DNA of 17,860 nt from CAZBQG01 sp964493945 (GTDB lineage Bacteria > Pseudomonadota > Alphaproteobacteria > Rhodospirillales > UBA2165). Under the pieces are notes generated by a model. That model made no database searches and was not told where the DNA came from. It saw only the letters and a program-made list of their open reading frames with translations. The position numbers and the translations under genes were made by a program. Every line of letters begins with the position of its first letter. Position 1 is the stretch's first letter. Below are positions 1 through 7,348 of this stretch, one piece after another. Location: positions 1-17,860 of the forward strand of contig CAZBQG010000068.1 of NCBI GenBank assembly GCA_964493945.1, read 5' to 3'.

Positions 1-458
1 AGCTTGGGCAGCTTGGTGCATCCCCCGGCCGAGGGAATGAGCCCCCATTTGACTTCCGGCAGACCGAAACGCGCACTTTCGGTGGCCACGATCAGATCGC
101 AGGCCAGCGCAATCTCGAAGCCGCCGCCCAGCGCATGGCCGTTGACCACGGCGATGGTCGGCGTTTCCATGCCGTCCAGCTCCCGGTACATGGGGAACAG
201 CTCGCCATGGCGGTAGACCTCGGCTTCCTCATCGCTCAGATTTTGGCGCTCCTTCAAATCGACGCCGACGCAGAAGGCCTTCTCGTCGGCGCCTGTTACC
301 AGCACCACCTGCATATCCGGGTCCGCCTCGATTTCCGCGATGGCCTCACGCATTTCCCCAGTCATGGGGCGGTCTATGGCGTTCATCGCCTGTGGCCTGT
401 TCAGGGTCAAGAGCGCGATGCCGTCCCCGTCCTTTTCAAGTTGGATGGTCTTTTCCAT
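1..458 (-). CDS. Enoyl-CoA hydratase/isomerase (crotonase), C-terminus beyond window edge
   Basis: The minus frame is open from an ATG at 458 to position 1, giving 152 complete codons of a protein usually about 260 residues long. It starts MEKTIQLEKDGDGIALLTLN and carries crotonase landmarks in order: AFCVGVDLKE (residues 61-70, usual form AFCAGADLKE), GHALGGGFEIALACD (107-121, oxyanion loop) and FGLPEVKWGLIPSAGG (131-146). Both canonical catalytic glutamates of enoyl-CoA hydratase are present, E115 in GGGFE and E135 in LPE, so it is probably a genuine syn-hydratase of 2-enoyl-CoA; substrate chain or ring type cannot be told. A GGAG-like ribosome site lies about 9 nt before the ATG. It is divergent from the TetR gene and is the only intact-looking promoter in this half of the window without the TetR-type box. 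Confidence 0.93.
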   Translation of the reverse strand, partial: MEKTIQLEKDGDGIALLTLNRPQAMNAIDRPMTGEMREAIAEIEADPDMQVVLVTGADEKAFCVGVDLKERQNLSDEEAEVYRHGELFPMYRELDGMETPTIAVVNGHALGGGFEIALACDLIVATESARFGLPEVKWGLIPSAGGCTKLPK

Positions 459-485
459 GTCTGTTCTCCAGCTTTCAACTGCCCT

Positions 486-514
486 ATATGAAAAAGCCCT
501 CGCCCGCCTGTCAA
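486..514 (-). promoter_or_regulatory. Predicted sigma70 promoter of the leftward enoyl-CoA hydratase gene
   Basis: On the minus strand a perfect TTGACA (514-509) is followed by a 17-nt spacer and TCATAT (491-486), about 28 nt before the ATG at 458. The -35 is ideal but the -10 matches the consensus at only 3 of 6 bases. No ACG...TTCGT box follows it, unlike the three TetR-type promoters in this window. Confidence 0.45.
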
Positions 515-562
515 CCGAAGCCATCAGCCCGCGCCAATGGGAAATTGGAGGGAGGCCGTGCG

Positions 563-610
563 TTGACAGGACCCGGGGCCCTTCTTAAAATAAAAACGCT
601 CGTTCGTTTT
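563..610 (+). promoter_or_regulatory. Promoter plus TetR-type operator box 1 (autoregulation)
   Basis: TTGACA (563-568), a 17-nt spacer and TAAAAT (586-591) form a near-consensus sigma70 promoter. One base later comes the 18-bp box AAAACGCTCGTTCGTTTT (593-610), which would cover the transcription start. The box matches the one at 3671-3688 at 15 of 18 positions and shares the core ACGNNCNTTCGT with the box at 7349-7366. Its position just before the TetR gene suggests autorepression. Binding by this TetR is inferred, not shown. Confidence 0.75.
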
Positions 611-627
611 CTTGGCGAAGAACAAGG

Positions 628-1281
628 ATGAAATCCGTGAAGCCTGAAGGAATGTCGATCAATCTGGAGGATTTTGCCAGCGGGTTGGATGACGATAATA
701 AATACAAAAAGGGGATAGAGACCCGGGACCGCATTCTCGCCCAGGCCATAAATCTGTTCCACGAGCAGGGTTTCGCCAACACCTCGATCAGACAATTGAT
801 CAACCGGGTCGGGCGCAGCAGTTCGGTTGTCTACAATCATTTCCAGGACAAGGAAGACATCCTGTTCATGATCACCCGGCGGACCGGCGAAAAGACATTG
901 GGCATGCTGGCCGAAGTCAAACGGCGCAACGGCCAGCCCGAGGCCTGCCTCAAATCTATGGTCGGCGCCATGATCCATTTCGTCGAGCATCCCAGCATGG
1001 TCAAGGAAATCGCCATTTTCAACAACGAGGCCCACCACCTGTCCACCAAAAGGCGTAAAATCATCAATCAGCAATATCTGGGGATCGTCCACGATTTCGA
1101 GGATGTGCTCGCCCAAATCGGCAAAAAGAAAGGCAAAAAGAGCGTCAACGACAAGGTGGCAGCGTTCAGTATATTATCGAGTATCAACTGGTTCTATTTG
1201 TGGTACCGCAAGGACGGCGCACTGTCGCTCGATCAGATTCGCGATGAAATCATTCATTTTATCTTCCACGGTCTGGATTGA
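628..1281 (+). CDS. TetR/AcrR-family transcriptional regulator
   Basis: A 217-residue protein of typical TetR length. An acidic 30-residue leader precedes the N-terminal helix-turn-helix domain (about residues 32-78: TRDRILAQAINLFHEQGFANTSIRQL through SSSVVYNHFQDKEDIL), the usual TetR signature with the YNHF recognition-helix end. The rest is the helical ligand-binding domain, ending with a WFYLWYRKDGALSLDQI-type segment seen in fatty-acyl- or aryl-CoA-sensing members. The ATG at 628 lies about 30 nt after the predicted transcription start; its ribosome site is weak. It is followed after 20 nt by the molybdopterin subunit gene, so the two are probably cotranscribed. It probably represses the three units carrying the ACG...TTCGT box, and a CoA thioester is the likely inducer by analogy. 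The ligand is unknown. Confidence 0.93.
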   Translation: MKSVKPEGMSINLEDFASGLDDDNKYKKGIETRDRILAQAINLFHEQGFANTSIRQLINRVGRSSSVVYNHFQDKEDILFMITRRTGEKTLGMLAEVKRRNGQPEACLKSMVGAMIHFVEHPSMVKEIAIFNNEAHHLSTKRRKIINQQYLGIVHDFEDVLAQIGKKKGKKSVNDKVAAFSILSSINWFYLWYRKDGALSLDQIRDEIIHFIFHGLD

Positions 1282-1301
1282 TCCGGGGAAAGGCGGCTGA
1301 C

Positions 1302-3623
1302 ATGGCCCGCCGTCCACCCCAACCCAACCGGGCCGCCGGTGACCGGGTGCCCTTGCTCGACGGCGTCGACAAAGTCACCGGCCGGGCCAAATACACCGCC
1401 GATTTGGCGGCGTCGGGCGCCCTTCTCGGAGGCATCTTGCGGAGCCCCTGGGCTCATGCCCGGATCCTCGGCGTGGACACCGCGAAGGCCCGCGCCCTGC
1501 CCGGCGTCGCCGCTGTCATCACCGGCGCCGATTGCGACCGGCCGTTCGGCGTGCTGCCGATCGCCGAGGTGGAATTCCCCCTGGCAAGGGACCGGGTGCG
1601 CTATCAAGGCGATCCGATCGCCGGTGTCGCCGCGGTAGACGTCGAGACCGCGGCCGAGGCCATCCGGCTGATCGAGGTCGAAGCAGAGGTTTTGCCCGCC
1701 TGCTTCACCATGGATCAGGCCCAGGCGGCGGGCAGCGTCGACCTCCACGACAAATATCCCGGCAACCTACTGCGCGAACAGAGTTTCGAGCTGGGCGATG
1801 TGGAGGCCGGCTTGGCCCGCGCCCAGCTGGTCATGGAAGGAGGCTTCGAATGCACCGAGGTGGTCCACGCGCAAATGGAGCTCAACGGCGCCCTGGCCGA
1901 TTTCGATCCCCGCCGTGGCCAACTGACCATCCACTCGGCGACCCAGGTTCCCTATTACCTGCATCGGACGCTGGCCCAGTGCCTGGGGCTCGATCCGTCG
2001 CGCGTGCGGGTGATCAAGCCCTTTGCCGGCGGCGGTTTCGGGGCGCGGGCCGAAGCGCTCAATTTCGAGATCATCGCGGCGCTCCTGGCCCGCGCCGCGG
2101 GCGCCAAGGTGCGCCTCCGCCAGACCCGCGAGGAGAGCTTCCTCAGCCACCGCGGCCGGCCACGGGCGCAAATCCGGCTCAAGCTGGGCCTGACCGGAGA
2201 AGGCGCGATCACGGCGTGTGACGCCGAAGCGGTGCAGACCGGCGGGGCCTATCCCAGCTACGGGATCATCACCATCCTTTATGCCGGTGCCGGTTTGGAC
2301 AATCTTTACAAGCTGCCGGCCCTGCGCTTTGCCGGCCGTCGCTATTTCACCAACCAACCGGCCTGTGGGCCGATGCGCGGCCACGGCACGGTGGCCAGCC
2401 GCATCGCCTTCGAGACATTGCTCGACGAAATGGCCGGGCGCCTGAAATTGGATCCCTTCCAGGTCAGGCGGCGCAATCTGCTCGATGTTCCATGTCAGAC
2501 GATTACCGGCGCCAAGATCAATTCTTGCGGCCTGGGTTCCTGCCTGGACTGGGTCGAGGAGGCGTCGGGTTGGGCCGGGCGCCAGGGCCGGCTGAGCGGC
2601 GACAGGGGGCTGGGGCTGGCCTGCTCGCACATGCTCAGCGGCGCGCCGACGCCGATCCACCGTACTGGCGAGCCCCACGCCACGATCAATCTGAAACTGG
2701 ATTTCGACGGCGCGATCACCGTGTTCACCGGCGCTCCGGACATCGGCCAGGGCTCGAATACACTGATTGTTCAGTCGGTGGCCCAGGTGCTCGGCGTGGA
2801 TTACCAGCGCATCAGAATCAGCCCCACCGACAGCGCTGTTGCACCCAAGGACACCGGCGCCTTTTCATCGCGCATTTCCTTTATGTGCGGCAACGCGGCG
2901 ATTGACGCGGCGGGCAAGCTAAAGGACATCCTGGTCCGCGCCGCCGCCCGTGTGCTGGATGCCCAGCCGGGCGACATCGAATGTTTGGGCGAGGCCTACA
3001 GGGTCGCCGGCGGCCAGGGTGCGGGCATCCCCTTCAAGGAGGTCGTCGCTCAGGCCCTGATCGAGACCGGCACCATCACCGTCAAGGGCACCTTCACCGT
3101 GCCCCGGGACTATCAGGGCACCGTCAAGTTCCGGGGCTCCGCCGTGGGTCCGGCCATGGGCTATTCCTTTGGCGCCACGGTGGCCAAAATCCACGTCGAC
3201 CGGGACACAGGACTGATTACCGTCGAGCATTTGTGGACGGCCTTGGATTGCGGCTTCGCGATCAATCCGTTGGCCGTGGAAGGGCAAGTCCAGGGCCAGG
3301 TATGGATGGGTCTGGGGCAGGCGCTAAGCGAGGAAACGGCTTACCATGGCGGGCTGGCGCTCAACCCCAACCTGCTCGATTACCGGGTACCCAGCTTCAT
3401 CGAATCGCCGCCGATCAGCGTCAAGATCGTCGAAAGCATGGACCCCAACGGACCCTTCGGTGCCAAGGAAGCGAGCGAGGGCGCGCTGGCCAGTGCGATC
3501 TCGGCGGTGGGCAATGCCATCCATGACGCAATCGGCATCCGGCTCAGGGAAACGCCCTTCTCGCCCGACCGCGTTTTGGCCGCGTTGGAAGGGAGAGGGG
3601 GCCGTAAAATCAGCCGCGCCTGA
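1302..3623 (+). CDS. XDH-family molybdopterin-binding subunit, 4-hydroxybenzoyl-CoA reductase alpha-like
   Basis: A 773-residue large subunit of the xanthine oxidase family, close to the size expected of HcrA/HbaC. The N-terminal Ald_Xan_dh_C domain (about 16-125: PLLDGVDKVTGRAKYTADL) is followed by the molybdopterin-cytosine-dinucleotide domains: PFAGGGFGAR (240-249), QPACGPMRGHG (352-362), TGAPDIGQGSNT (476-487) and GPFGAKEASEG (718-728). E726 sits where the family keeps its active-site glutamate. I chose ATG 1302 because GGGGAAAGG ends 8 nt upstream; the in-frame TTG at 1278 overlaps the TetR stop and lacks a ribosome site. It would hydroxylate or reductively dehydroxylate a ring or acyl-CoA substrate, but the FAD and [2Fe-2S] partner subunits are absent from the window. 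Other Mo hydroxylase alpha subunits are possible. Confidence 0.85.
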   Translation: MARRPPQPNRAAGDRVPLLDGVDKVTGRAKYTADLAASGALLGGILRSPWAHARILGVDTAKARALPGVAAVITGADCDRPFGVLPIAEVEFPLARDRVRYQGDPIAGVAAVDVETAAEAIRLIEVEAEVLPACFTMDQAQAAGSVDLHDKYPGNLLREQSFELGDVEAGLARAQLVMEGGFECTEVVHAQMELNGALADFDPRRGQLTIHSATQVPYYLHRTLAQCLGLDPSRVRVIKPFAGGGFGARAEALNFEIIAALLARAAGAKVRLRQTREESFLSHRGRPRAQIRLKLGLTGEGAITACDAEAVQTGGAYPSYGIITILYAGAGLDNLYKLPALRFAGRRYFTNQPACGPMRGHGTVASRIAFETLLDEMAGRLKLDPFQVRRRNLLDVPCQTITGAKINSCGLGSCLDWVEEASGWAGRQGRLSGDRGLGLACSHMLSGAPTPIHRTGEPHATINLKLDFDGAITVFTGAPDIGQGSNTLIVQSVAQVLGVDYQRIRISPTDSAVAPKDTGAFSSRISFMCGNAAIDAAGKLKDILVRAAARVLDAQPGDIECLGEAYRVAGGQGAGIPFKEVVAQALIETGTITVKGTFTVPRDYQGTVKFRGSAVGPAMGYSFGATVAKIHVDRDTGLITVEHLWTALDCGFAINPLAVEGQVQGQVWMGLGQALSEETAYHGGLALNPNLLDYRVPSFIESPPISVKIVESMDPNGPFGAKEASEGALASAISAVGNAIHDAIGIRLRETPFSPDRVLAALEGRGGRKISRA

Positions 3624-3640
3624 ACTCGTCCATCCTCCGA

Positions 3641-3688
3641 TTGACTCAGCACTACCCTCCCACTAAATTAAAAACGAGCGTTCGTATT
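3641..3688 (+). promoter_or_regulatory. Promoter plus TetR-type operator box 2, dehydrogenase-amidohydrolase operon
   Basis: TTGACT (3641-3646), a 17-nt spacer and TAAATT (3664-3669) are followed one base later by AAAACGAGCGTTCGTATT (3671-3688). Spacer length and distance from -10 to box are identical to those of the TetR-gene promoter at 563-610. The dehydrogenase GTG start lies 35 nt downstream of the box. Confidence 0.75.
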
Positions 3689-3723
3689 TATGAAAACCCG
3701 CCAAACGATCAGGGAGACGCGCC

Positions 3724-4587
3724 GTGGAAATCAACAAGGTTCTGGTCGTCGGCTGTGGGCAGATGGGCCACGGGATTGCCCAGGTCTGCGCCACCGGCGG
3801 CGCCCAGGTTTATATGTACGACCTGTCCAGGGAGGCCGCCGAGCGGGGCCTGGCCCGGATCACGGCCTCCCTCGAGCGCGCCGTCGACAGGGGTCGCATG
3901 GAAGCCGACAAGGCAGCCGAGATCGGGGCGCGGCTGTCGGTGGTAGGCGGCTATGAAGAGGCCGCCGGCGTCGATATGTGCATCGAGGCCGCGATCGAAA
4001 ATATCGACGTGAAACGCAAGATCGCCGCCGATCTGGACGCGGTCATGGATGAAAGCGTGATCCTAGCGACCACCACCTCGGCCCTGCCGATCACCGAGGT
4101 GACCAATCAGACCCTCCATCCCGAACGGACCATCGGCACCCATTTCCACCACCCGCCGGTGATCATGCGCTTGGTCGAGGTGGTTAACGGCTATTATACC
4201 AAGCCCGAAGTCACCGAAACGGTGATCAAGTTCCTGGCGGGGGCCGGCAAGGCGCCGGTACCGTGCAAGGACACGCCCGGGTTCGTCTCCAGCCGGGTCG
4301 GTATTCAGATGATCAACGAGGGCATCCACGCCTTATATGAAGGCGTCAGTTCGGCCGAAAACATCGATGCCGCCTGCGAGCACGGATTCAACTGGCCCAT
4401 GGGGCCCCTGCGCCTTTCCGACCTGATCGGCCTGGAGACCATCCTGATGATCCTCGACGATCTGACCATCAGGCTGGGGCCCCGTTTCATGCCCTCGCCC
4501 CTGCTTCGCCAGATGGTCGCCGCCGGCCGCCTCGGGGAAAAGGCGGGCAAGGGTTTTTATGATTACCCGGAGAAAAAAGCCAAATGA
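3724..4587 (+). CDS. 3-hydroxyacyl-CoA dehydrogenase (HBD family) with altered catalytic asparagines
   Basis: A 287-residue NAD-dependent 3-hydroxyacyl-CoA dehydrogenase of the single-domain 3-hydroxybutyryl-CoA type, oxidising L-3-hydroxyacyl-CoA to the 3-oxo form. The Rossmann loop VVGCGQMGHGIAQ (8-20) is followed by TTTSALPITEV (116-126), HFHHPPVIMRLVEVVNG (140-156), DTPGFVSSR (183-191) and the C-terminal helical domain ending GEKAGKGFYDYPEK. Of the pentad described for the human enzyme (Ser, His, Asn, Glu, Asn), S119, H140 and E152 are kept, but the first Asn is H143 and the second is S190. The start is GTG at 3724, with AGGGAG seven nt upstream. It heads a two-gene operon under the TetR-type box; its stop overlaps the next start (ATGA). 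The substitutions suggest an unusual, perhaps cyclic, substrate. Confidence 0.92.
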   Translation: MEINKVLVVGCGQMGHGIAQVCATGGAQVYMYDLSREAAERGLARITASLERAVDRGRMEADKAAEIGARLSVVGGYEEAAGVDMCIEAAIENIDVKRKIAADLDAVMDESVILATTTSALPITEVTNQTLHPERTIGTHFHHPPVIMRLVEVVNGYYTKPEVTETVIKFLAGAGKAPVPCKDTPGFVSSRVGIQMINEGIHALYEGVSSAENIDAACEHGFNWPMGPLRLSDLIGLETILMILDDLTIRLGPRFMPSPLLRQMVAAGRLGEKAGKGFYDYPEKKAK

Positions 4588-5453
4588 ATGATGATGAGAA
4601 AGTCCTGGCTATCGATTTCATGGGCTACATGTTCACCAGGAGCTATTTCGAAAAGTACTGGCTGGCCAGCGACGAGCTCAGCAAGCTGGCCCAATGGTGG
4701 AACTTCGAAGACGCCATCCGCAAGGGTTGGACGCCCGACGAAATGGTCGGTCTGATGGACGAGGCCAGCGTCGACAAACATTGCATCGTGCAGTTCATCA
4801 TGAAGTCCTACCGTGAGGATCGGCTGATCATCGACGTCACAACGGAAGAAGTGGCCGAGGTCCTCCAGGCCCACCCGGACCGTTTCATCGGCTTTGCCGG
4901 CATCAACCCCTTGCGCGGTATGGACGGGGTACGCGAAATGGAACGGGCGATTAGGGATTTCGGCTTCCGCGCCGCCTATCTGCATGTCTACGGTTTCAAC
5001 ATCCCGATCGATCATCGCCGGCTTTATCCCTTCTACGCCAAATGCGAGGAGTTGGGCGTGCCGGTCTCCATGCAGGTCGGGCACTCCGCTGAATCCATGC
5101 CGTCCGAGCATGCGCGGCCGATCCTGCTGGACAATATCGCGCTGGATTTTCCGGGTCTCACCATCGTCGGCACCCACACGGGCTGGCCCTGGACCGAAGA
5201 AATGATCGCCATGGGCTGGAAGCACGACAACGTCTATATCGGCATGGACGCCCACATGCCCAAATACTGGGAAAAAAGCCTGCTCACCTTCGTGAAAACG
5301 CGGGGCCAGGATAAGGTAATCTGGGGGACCAACGGTCCGACAGCCTTCACCCACGGCCATATCCTGCCCCAAGTCGATGCCCTGGAGCTGAAGCCCGAGG
5401 TCAAGCGCAAGCTCCTGCGCGAAAACGCCATGAAGGTTCTGGGGCTGGATTAG
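4584..5453 (+). CDS. Amidohydrolase-2 family protein (ACMSD-like fold) lacking the HxH metal motif
   Basis: A 289-residue TIM-barrel protein of the Amidohydro_2 type, which includes ACMSD and gamma-resorcylate decarboxylases and lactonases. Recognisable blocks are PDRFIGFAGINP (98-109), GFRAAYLHVYGF (127-138), YPFYAKCEELGVPVSMQVGH (148-167), LDFPGLTIVGTHTGWPW (188-203) and the terminal KRKLLRENAMKVLGL (274-288). The family's N-terminal D-x-H-x-H reads D11-F-M13-G-Y15, and the usual GSD near the end reads GTN (N250), so three metal ligands are missing while H167 and H198 remain. The ATG overlaps the dehydrogenase stop as ATGA, indicating translational coupling. The stop TAG is formed by the first bases of the MITE-like element. 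Hydrolysis or decarboxylation of a ring-derived CoA intermediate is possible but unproven. Confidence 0.85.
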   Translation: MNDDEKVLAIDFMGYMFTRSYFEKYWLASDELSKLAQWWNFEDAIRKGWTPDEMVGLMDEASVDKHCIVQFIMKSYREDRLIIDVTTEEVAEVLQAHPDRFIGFAGINPLRGMDGVREMERAIRDFGFRAAYLHVYGFNIPIDHRRLYPFYAKCEELGVPVSMQVGHSAESMPSEHARPILLDNIALDFPGLTIVGTHTGWPWTEEMIAMGWKHDNVYIGMDAHMPKYWEKSLLTFVKTRGQDKVIWGTNGPTAFTHGHILPQVDALELKPEVKRKLLRENAMKVLGLD

Positions 5454-5484
5454 AGCATTTTCCGTTTAAATGCGATCATTTTGA

Positions 5485-5579
5485 TGGGGCAAAAGGGCCT
5501 TTCGGGCAGGCGTGGCGCGCAGCTCGATGTGGTTCATCGGGCAAGCGCCACAACGCACCCGAAAGGCCCTTTTGCCCCA
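5485..5579. repeat. Internal stem-loop A of the MITE-like element
   Basis: A perfect 22-bp inverted repeat pairs 5485-5506 with 5558-5579 around a 51-nt loop. Pairing continues imperfectly inward, including a GTGGCGC/GCGCCAC match. The stem contains GGGGCAAAAGGGCC and would be very stable in RNA read from either side. Confidence 0.85.
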
Positions 5580-5588
5580 CCAAAGGCA

Positions 5589-5679
5589 GGGTGAATTTGT
5601 CTCGTGGCCGCGTTGCGCTCCTTTGGCGATGCGCCGCATCGCCATGCGAAGCGCGCCTAACCACGACACAAATTCACCC
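5589..5679. repeat. Internal stem-loop B of the MITE-like element
   Basis: Arms 5589-5607 and 5661-5679 (beginning GGGTGAATTTGT) pair at 18 of 19 positions. Inside the loop is a further 9-1-9 hairpin, GGCGATGCG at 5625-5633 with CGCATCGCC at 5635-5643. With stem-loop A and the outer arms, the element is nested structure almost throughout. Confidence 0.8.
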
Positions 5680-5712
5680 GGTCAAAATGACCGCATTTAA
5701 ACGGAAAGTGCT

Positions 5713-7320
5713 CTAAAGAAGCTCTGCCAGACGCCCCTTGATGATCTTACGGGTTGCGGTCATGGGCATGGTTTGGATGATCTCCAGCCTCTCGGGCCAG
5801 CGCATCTTGGCAACCTTTTTTTCCGCCAGATAAGCCTGCATATCCTCCAGGCTAGGCGCCTCGCCGGGTGCGGCCTGCAAGAACAGGCAAGCGCGCTCGC
5901 CCAGCACCTCGTCGGGCATGGGCACCACGGCCGACAGGAGCACCGCCGGATGGGCGTCAATCAATGCTTCGATATCCACAGGATTGATCTTCATGCCGCC
6001 CCGGTTGATGACATCCTTGACCCGCCCGGTCAGCGTGATGGCGCCGTTCTCGTCGATGATCGCAATGTCGCCGGTGCGGAACCAGCCATCCTCGGTGAAG
6101 GACTCTTCGTTGGCCTTTTCGTTGCCGAAATAACCGGCCATCAGGAACGGCCCGCGCATTTCCAGCTCGCCTTCCTCGCCGGCGCCGAGCGCCGTGCCGT
6201 CGTCCGTGACAATGCGCACCTCATGGCCGCCGGGCGGCGTCCCCAGGCTGGAGGCGCGCACCTCCAGCGCCGTACCCAGGGGATGGATGATGGGCATCAA
6301 AACCTCGGTCATGCCCCAGACCTGATGGGCCTTGCCGTTGGCCATTGCCGAGTCCAGCGCGATCAAGGTCTCGGGCGGGCACAAGGCGCCGCCGGTATAG
6401 ACCCGCTTGAGGCTGGCGGTGACCTCGGGCCCCCACAGACCAGCCTTGAAGCCGGCCTGGATATGGGCCGGGCCGCAGCAAACCAATGTTGATTGGCTGC
6501 GCGTGATGGTTTCGGCCAGTACCGGCGGTGCATAGGCCGGCATCAAGGCGTTGGCGGCGCCGGCGAGTACGATGGTGACGGCGATGCAGAGGCCGAAGGC
6601 ATGGGTATGGGCCGGCGCGCAGAGGACCACATCGCTTTCTGTGATGCCCATATCGGCCGCCGTGTGCAGGCAGCTTGCCGTCATCGTCCGGTGCGAATGG
6701 ACCACCGCCTTGGGCAAGGCCGATGTGCCCGACGTGAACAGCATCAAAGCCGCGTCGTCCGGCTCGGGCGGATCGGAAATTTTGCGGATCTCAGCGCCAG
6801 CCAGATCGGCGAAAGCAAGGCAGCCCGCGGTTGCCTCGCCGCCCACCTGGATGATCCATTGCAAGCTGGGCACGCTTTTCCGCAGCTCACCCATCAGCCC
6901 CGGCGCGTCGTATTTTTGGTCGCCGCCCAGGCAAATGACTGCGCGCGGTTCGGCATGGGCCATCAGAGGCTCCAACTCGCTCATCCGATAGGGCATGTGA
7001 AACATGCAGGGCACCACCCCTATCATTTGAGCGCCCATATAGGCGATAACGAATTCGCCGATATTGGGCAGCTGGAAGGCGATCACATCGCCGCGCGCCA
7101 ATCCCAGACCCAACAGCCCCGAGGCGAAGCGCTGCGCTTGGTCCAAGAGCTCGCCATAGGACAGACTGACCTGGGGGCCAATGAGCGCTGTCGCATCGGG
7201 TGTCTTATCGGCCCAGTCGGCCAGCACCCGGTGGGGCATGATGTCGGTCCAGACACCGGCATCCAAGTAGCGCCGGACATCTTCCTCTGGATAAGACAAT
7301 GCTGATTTGAGATCGGCCAT
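5713..7320 (-). CDS. AMP-binding acyl-CoA ligase (class I adenylate-forming), aromatic/alicyclic acid type
   Basis: A 535-residue ATP-dependent carboxylic acid:CoA ligase. Motifs in order: P-loop LFTSGTSALPKAVVHSH (194-210), A4-like APAHTHAFG (236-244), YTGGALCPP (308-316), WGMTE (335-339), GWFRTGD (412-418), GRVKDVINRGGMKINPVDIE (432-451) and the A10 lysine in TATRKIIKGRL (K525). The usual Gly before that Lys is Arg. The N-terminal segment with VRRYLDAGVWTDIMPHRVL resembles cyclohexanecarboxylate- and dihydroxybenzoate-activating members; the substrate is not determinable. ATG 7320 was chosen over the in-frame GTG 7326 because an eight-G run lies just upstream as ribosome site. The stop TAG lies inside the MITE-like element. 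It has its own TetR-type promoter, placed at the end of the MarR gene. Confidence 0.93.
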   Translation of the reverse strand: MADLKSALSYPEEDVRRYLDAGVWTDIMPHRVLADWADKTPDATALIGPQVSLSYGELLDQAQRFASGLLGLGLARGDVIAFQLPNIGEFVIAYMGAQMIGVVPCMFHMPYRMSELEPLMAHAEPRAVICLGGDQKYDAPGLMGELRKSVPSLQWIIQVGGEATAGCLAFADLAGAEIRKISDPPEPDDAALMLFTSGTSALPKAVVHSHRTMTASCLHTAADMGITESDVVLCAPAHTHAFGLCIAVTIVLAGAANALMPAYAPPVLAETITRSQSTLVCCGPAHIQAGFKAGLWGPEVTASLKRVYTGGALCPPETLIALDSAMANGKAHQVWGMTEVLMPIIHPLGTALEVRASSLGTPPGGHEVRIVTDDGTALGAGEEGELEMRGPFLMAGYFGNEKANEESFTEDGWFRTGDIAIIDENGAITLTGRVKDVINRGGMKINPVDIEALIDAHPAVLLSAVVPMPDEVLGERACLFLQAAPGEAPSLEDMQAYLAEKKVAKMRWPERLEIIQTMPMTATRKIIKGRLAELL

Positions 7321-7348
7321 CGCCACCCCCCCCTGTTTTAGGCTCCGA

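Larger units (their letters stand above)
5451..5715. mobile_element. MITE-like palindromic element with TA ends
   Basis: The terminal arms 5451-5484 and 5682-5715 are inverted repeats matching at 32 of 34 positions, beginning TAGAGCA and continuing TTTCCGTTTAAATGCG. The outermost TA at both ends could be a TA target duplication, as produced by IS630/Tc1-type elements. The interior carries no credible gene; short overlapping open frames are by-products of the repeats. The element fills the whole 259-bp space between two convergent genes and provides both of their TAG stops. It probably also acts as a bidirectional terminator through nested stem-loops. The class assignment is an inference; no transposase is present. 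Confidence 0.7.

Noticed and set aside
1278..1301. Upstream TTG start for the molybdopterin subunit
   Set aside because: It overlaps the TetR stop and has no ribosome site; ATG 1302 has GGGGAAAGG at good spacing.
1767..2678. Minus-strand open frame of 303 codons
   Set aside because: Antisense to the molybdopterin subunit, which has conserved motifs throughout.
3690..3956. Open frame beginning at ATG 3690
   Set aside because: It runs out of frame through the dehydrogenase; the GTG at 3724 has the ribosome site and begins the Rossmann domain.
5466..5700. Short open frames (62-67 codons) on both strands within the intergenic element
   Set aside because: They are built from the inverted repeats themselves, have no ribosome site and no known domain.
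5773..7305. Two plus-strand open frames of 239 and 270 codons
   Set aside because: Both are antisense to the ligase, whose motifs cover the same span.
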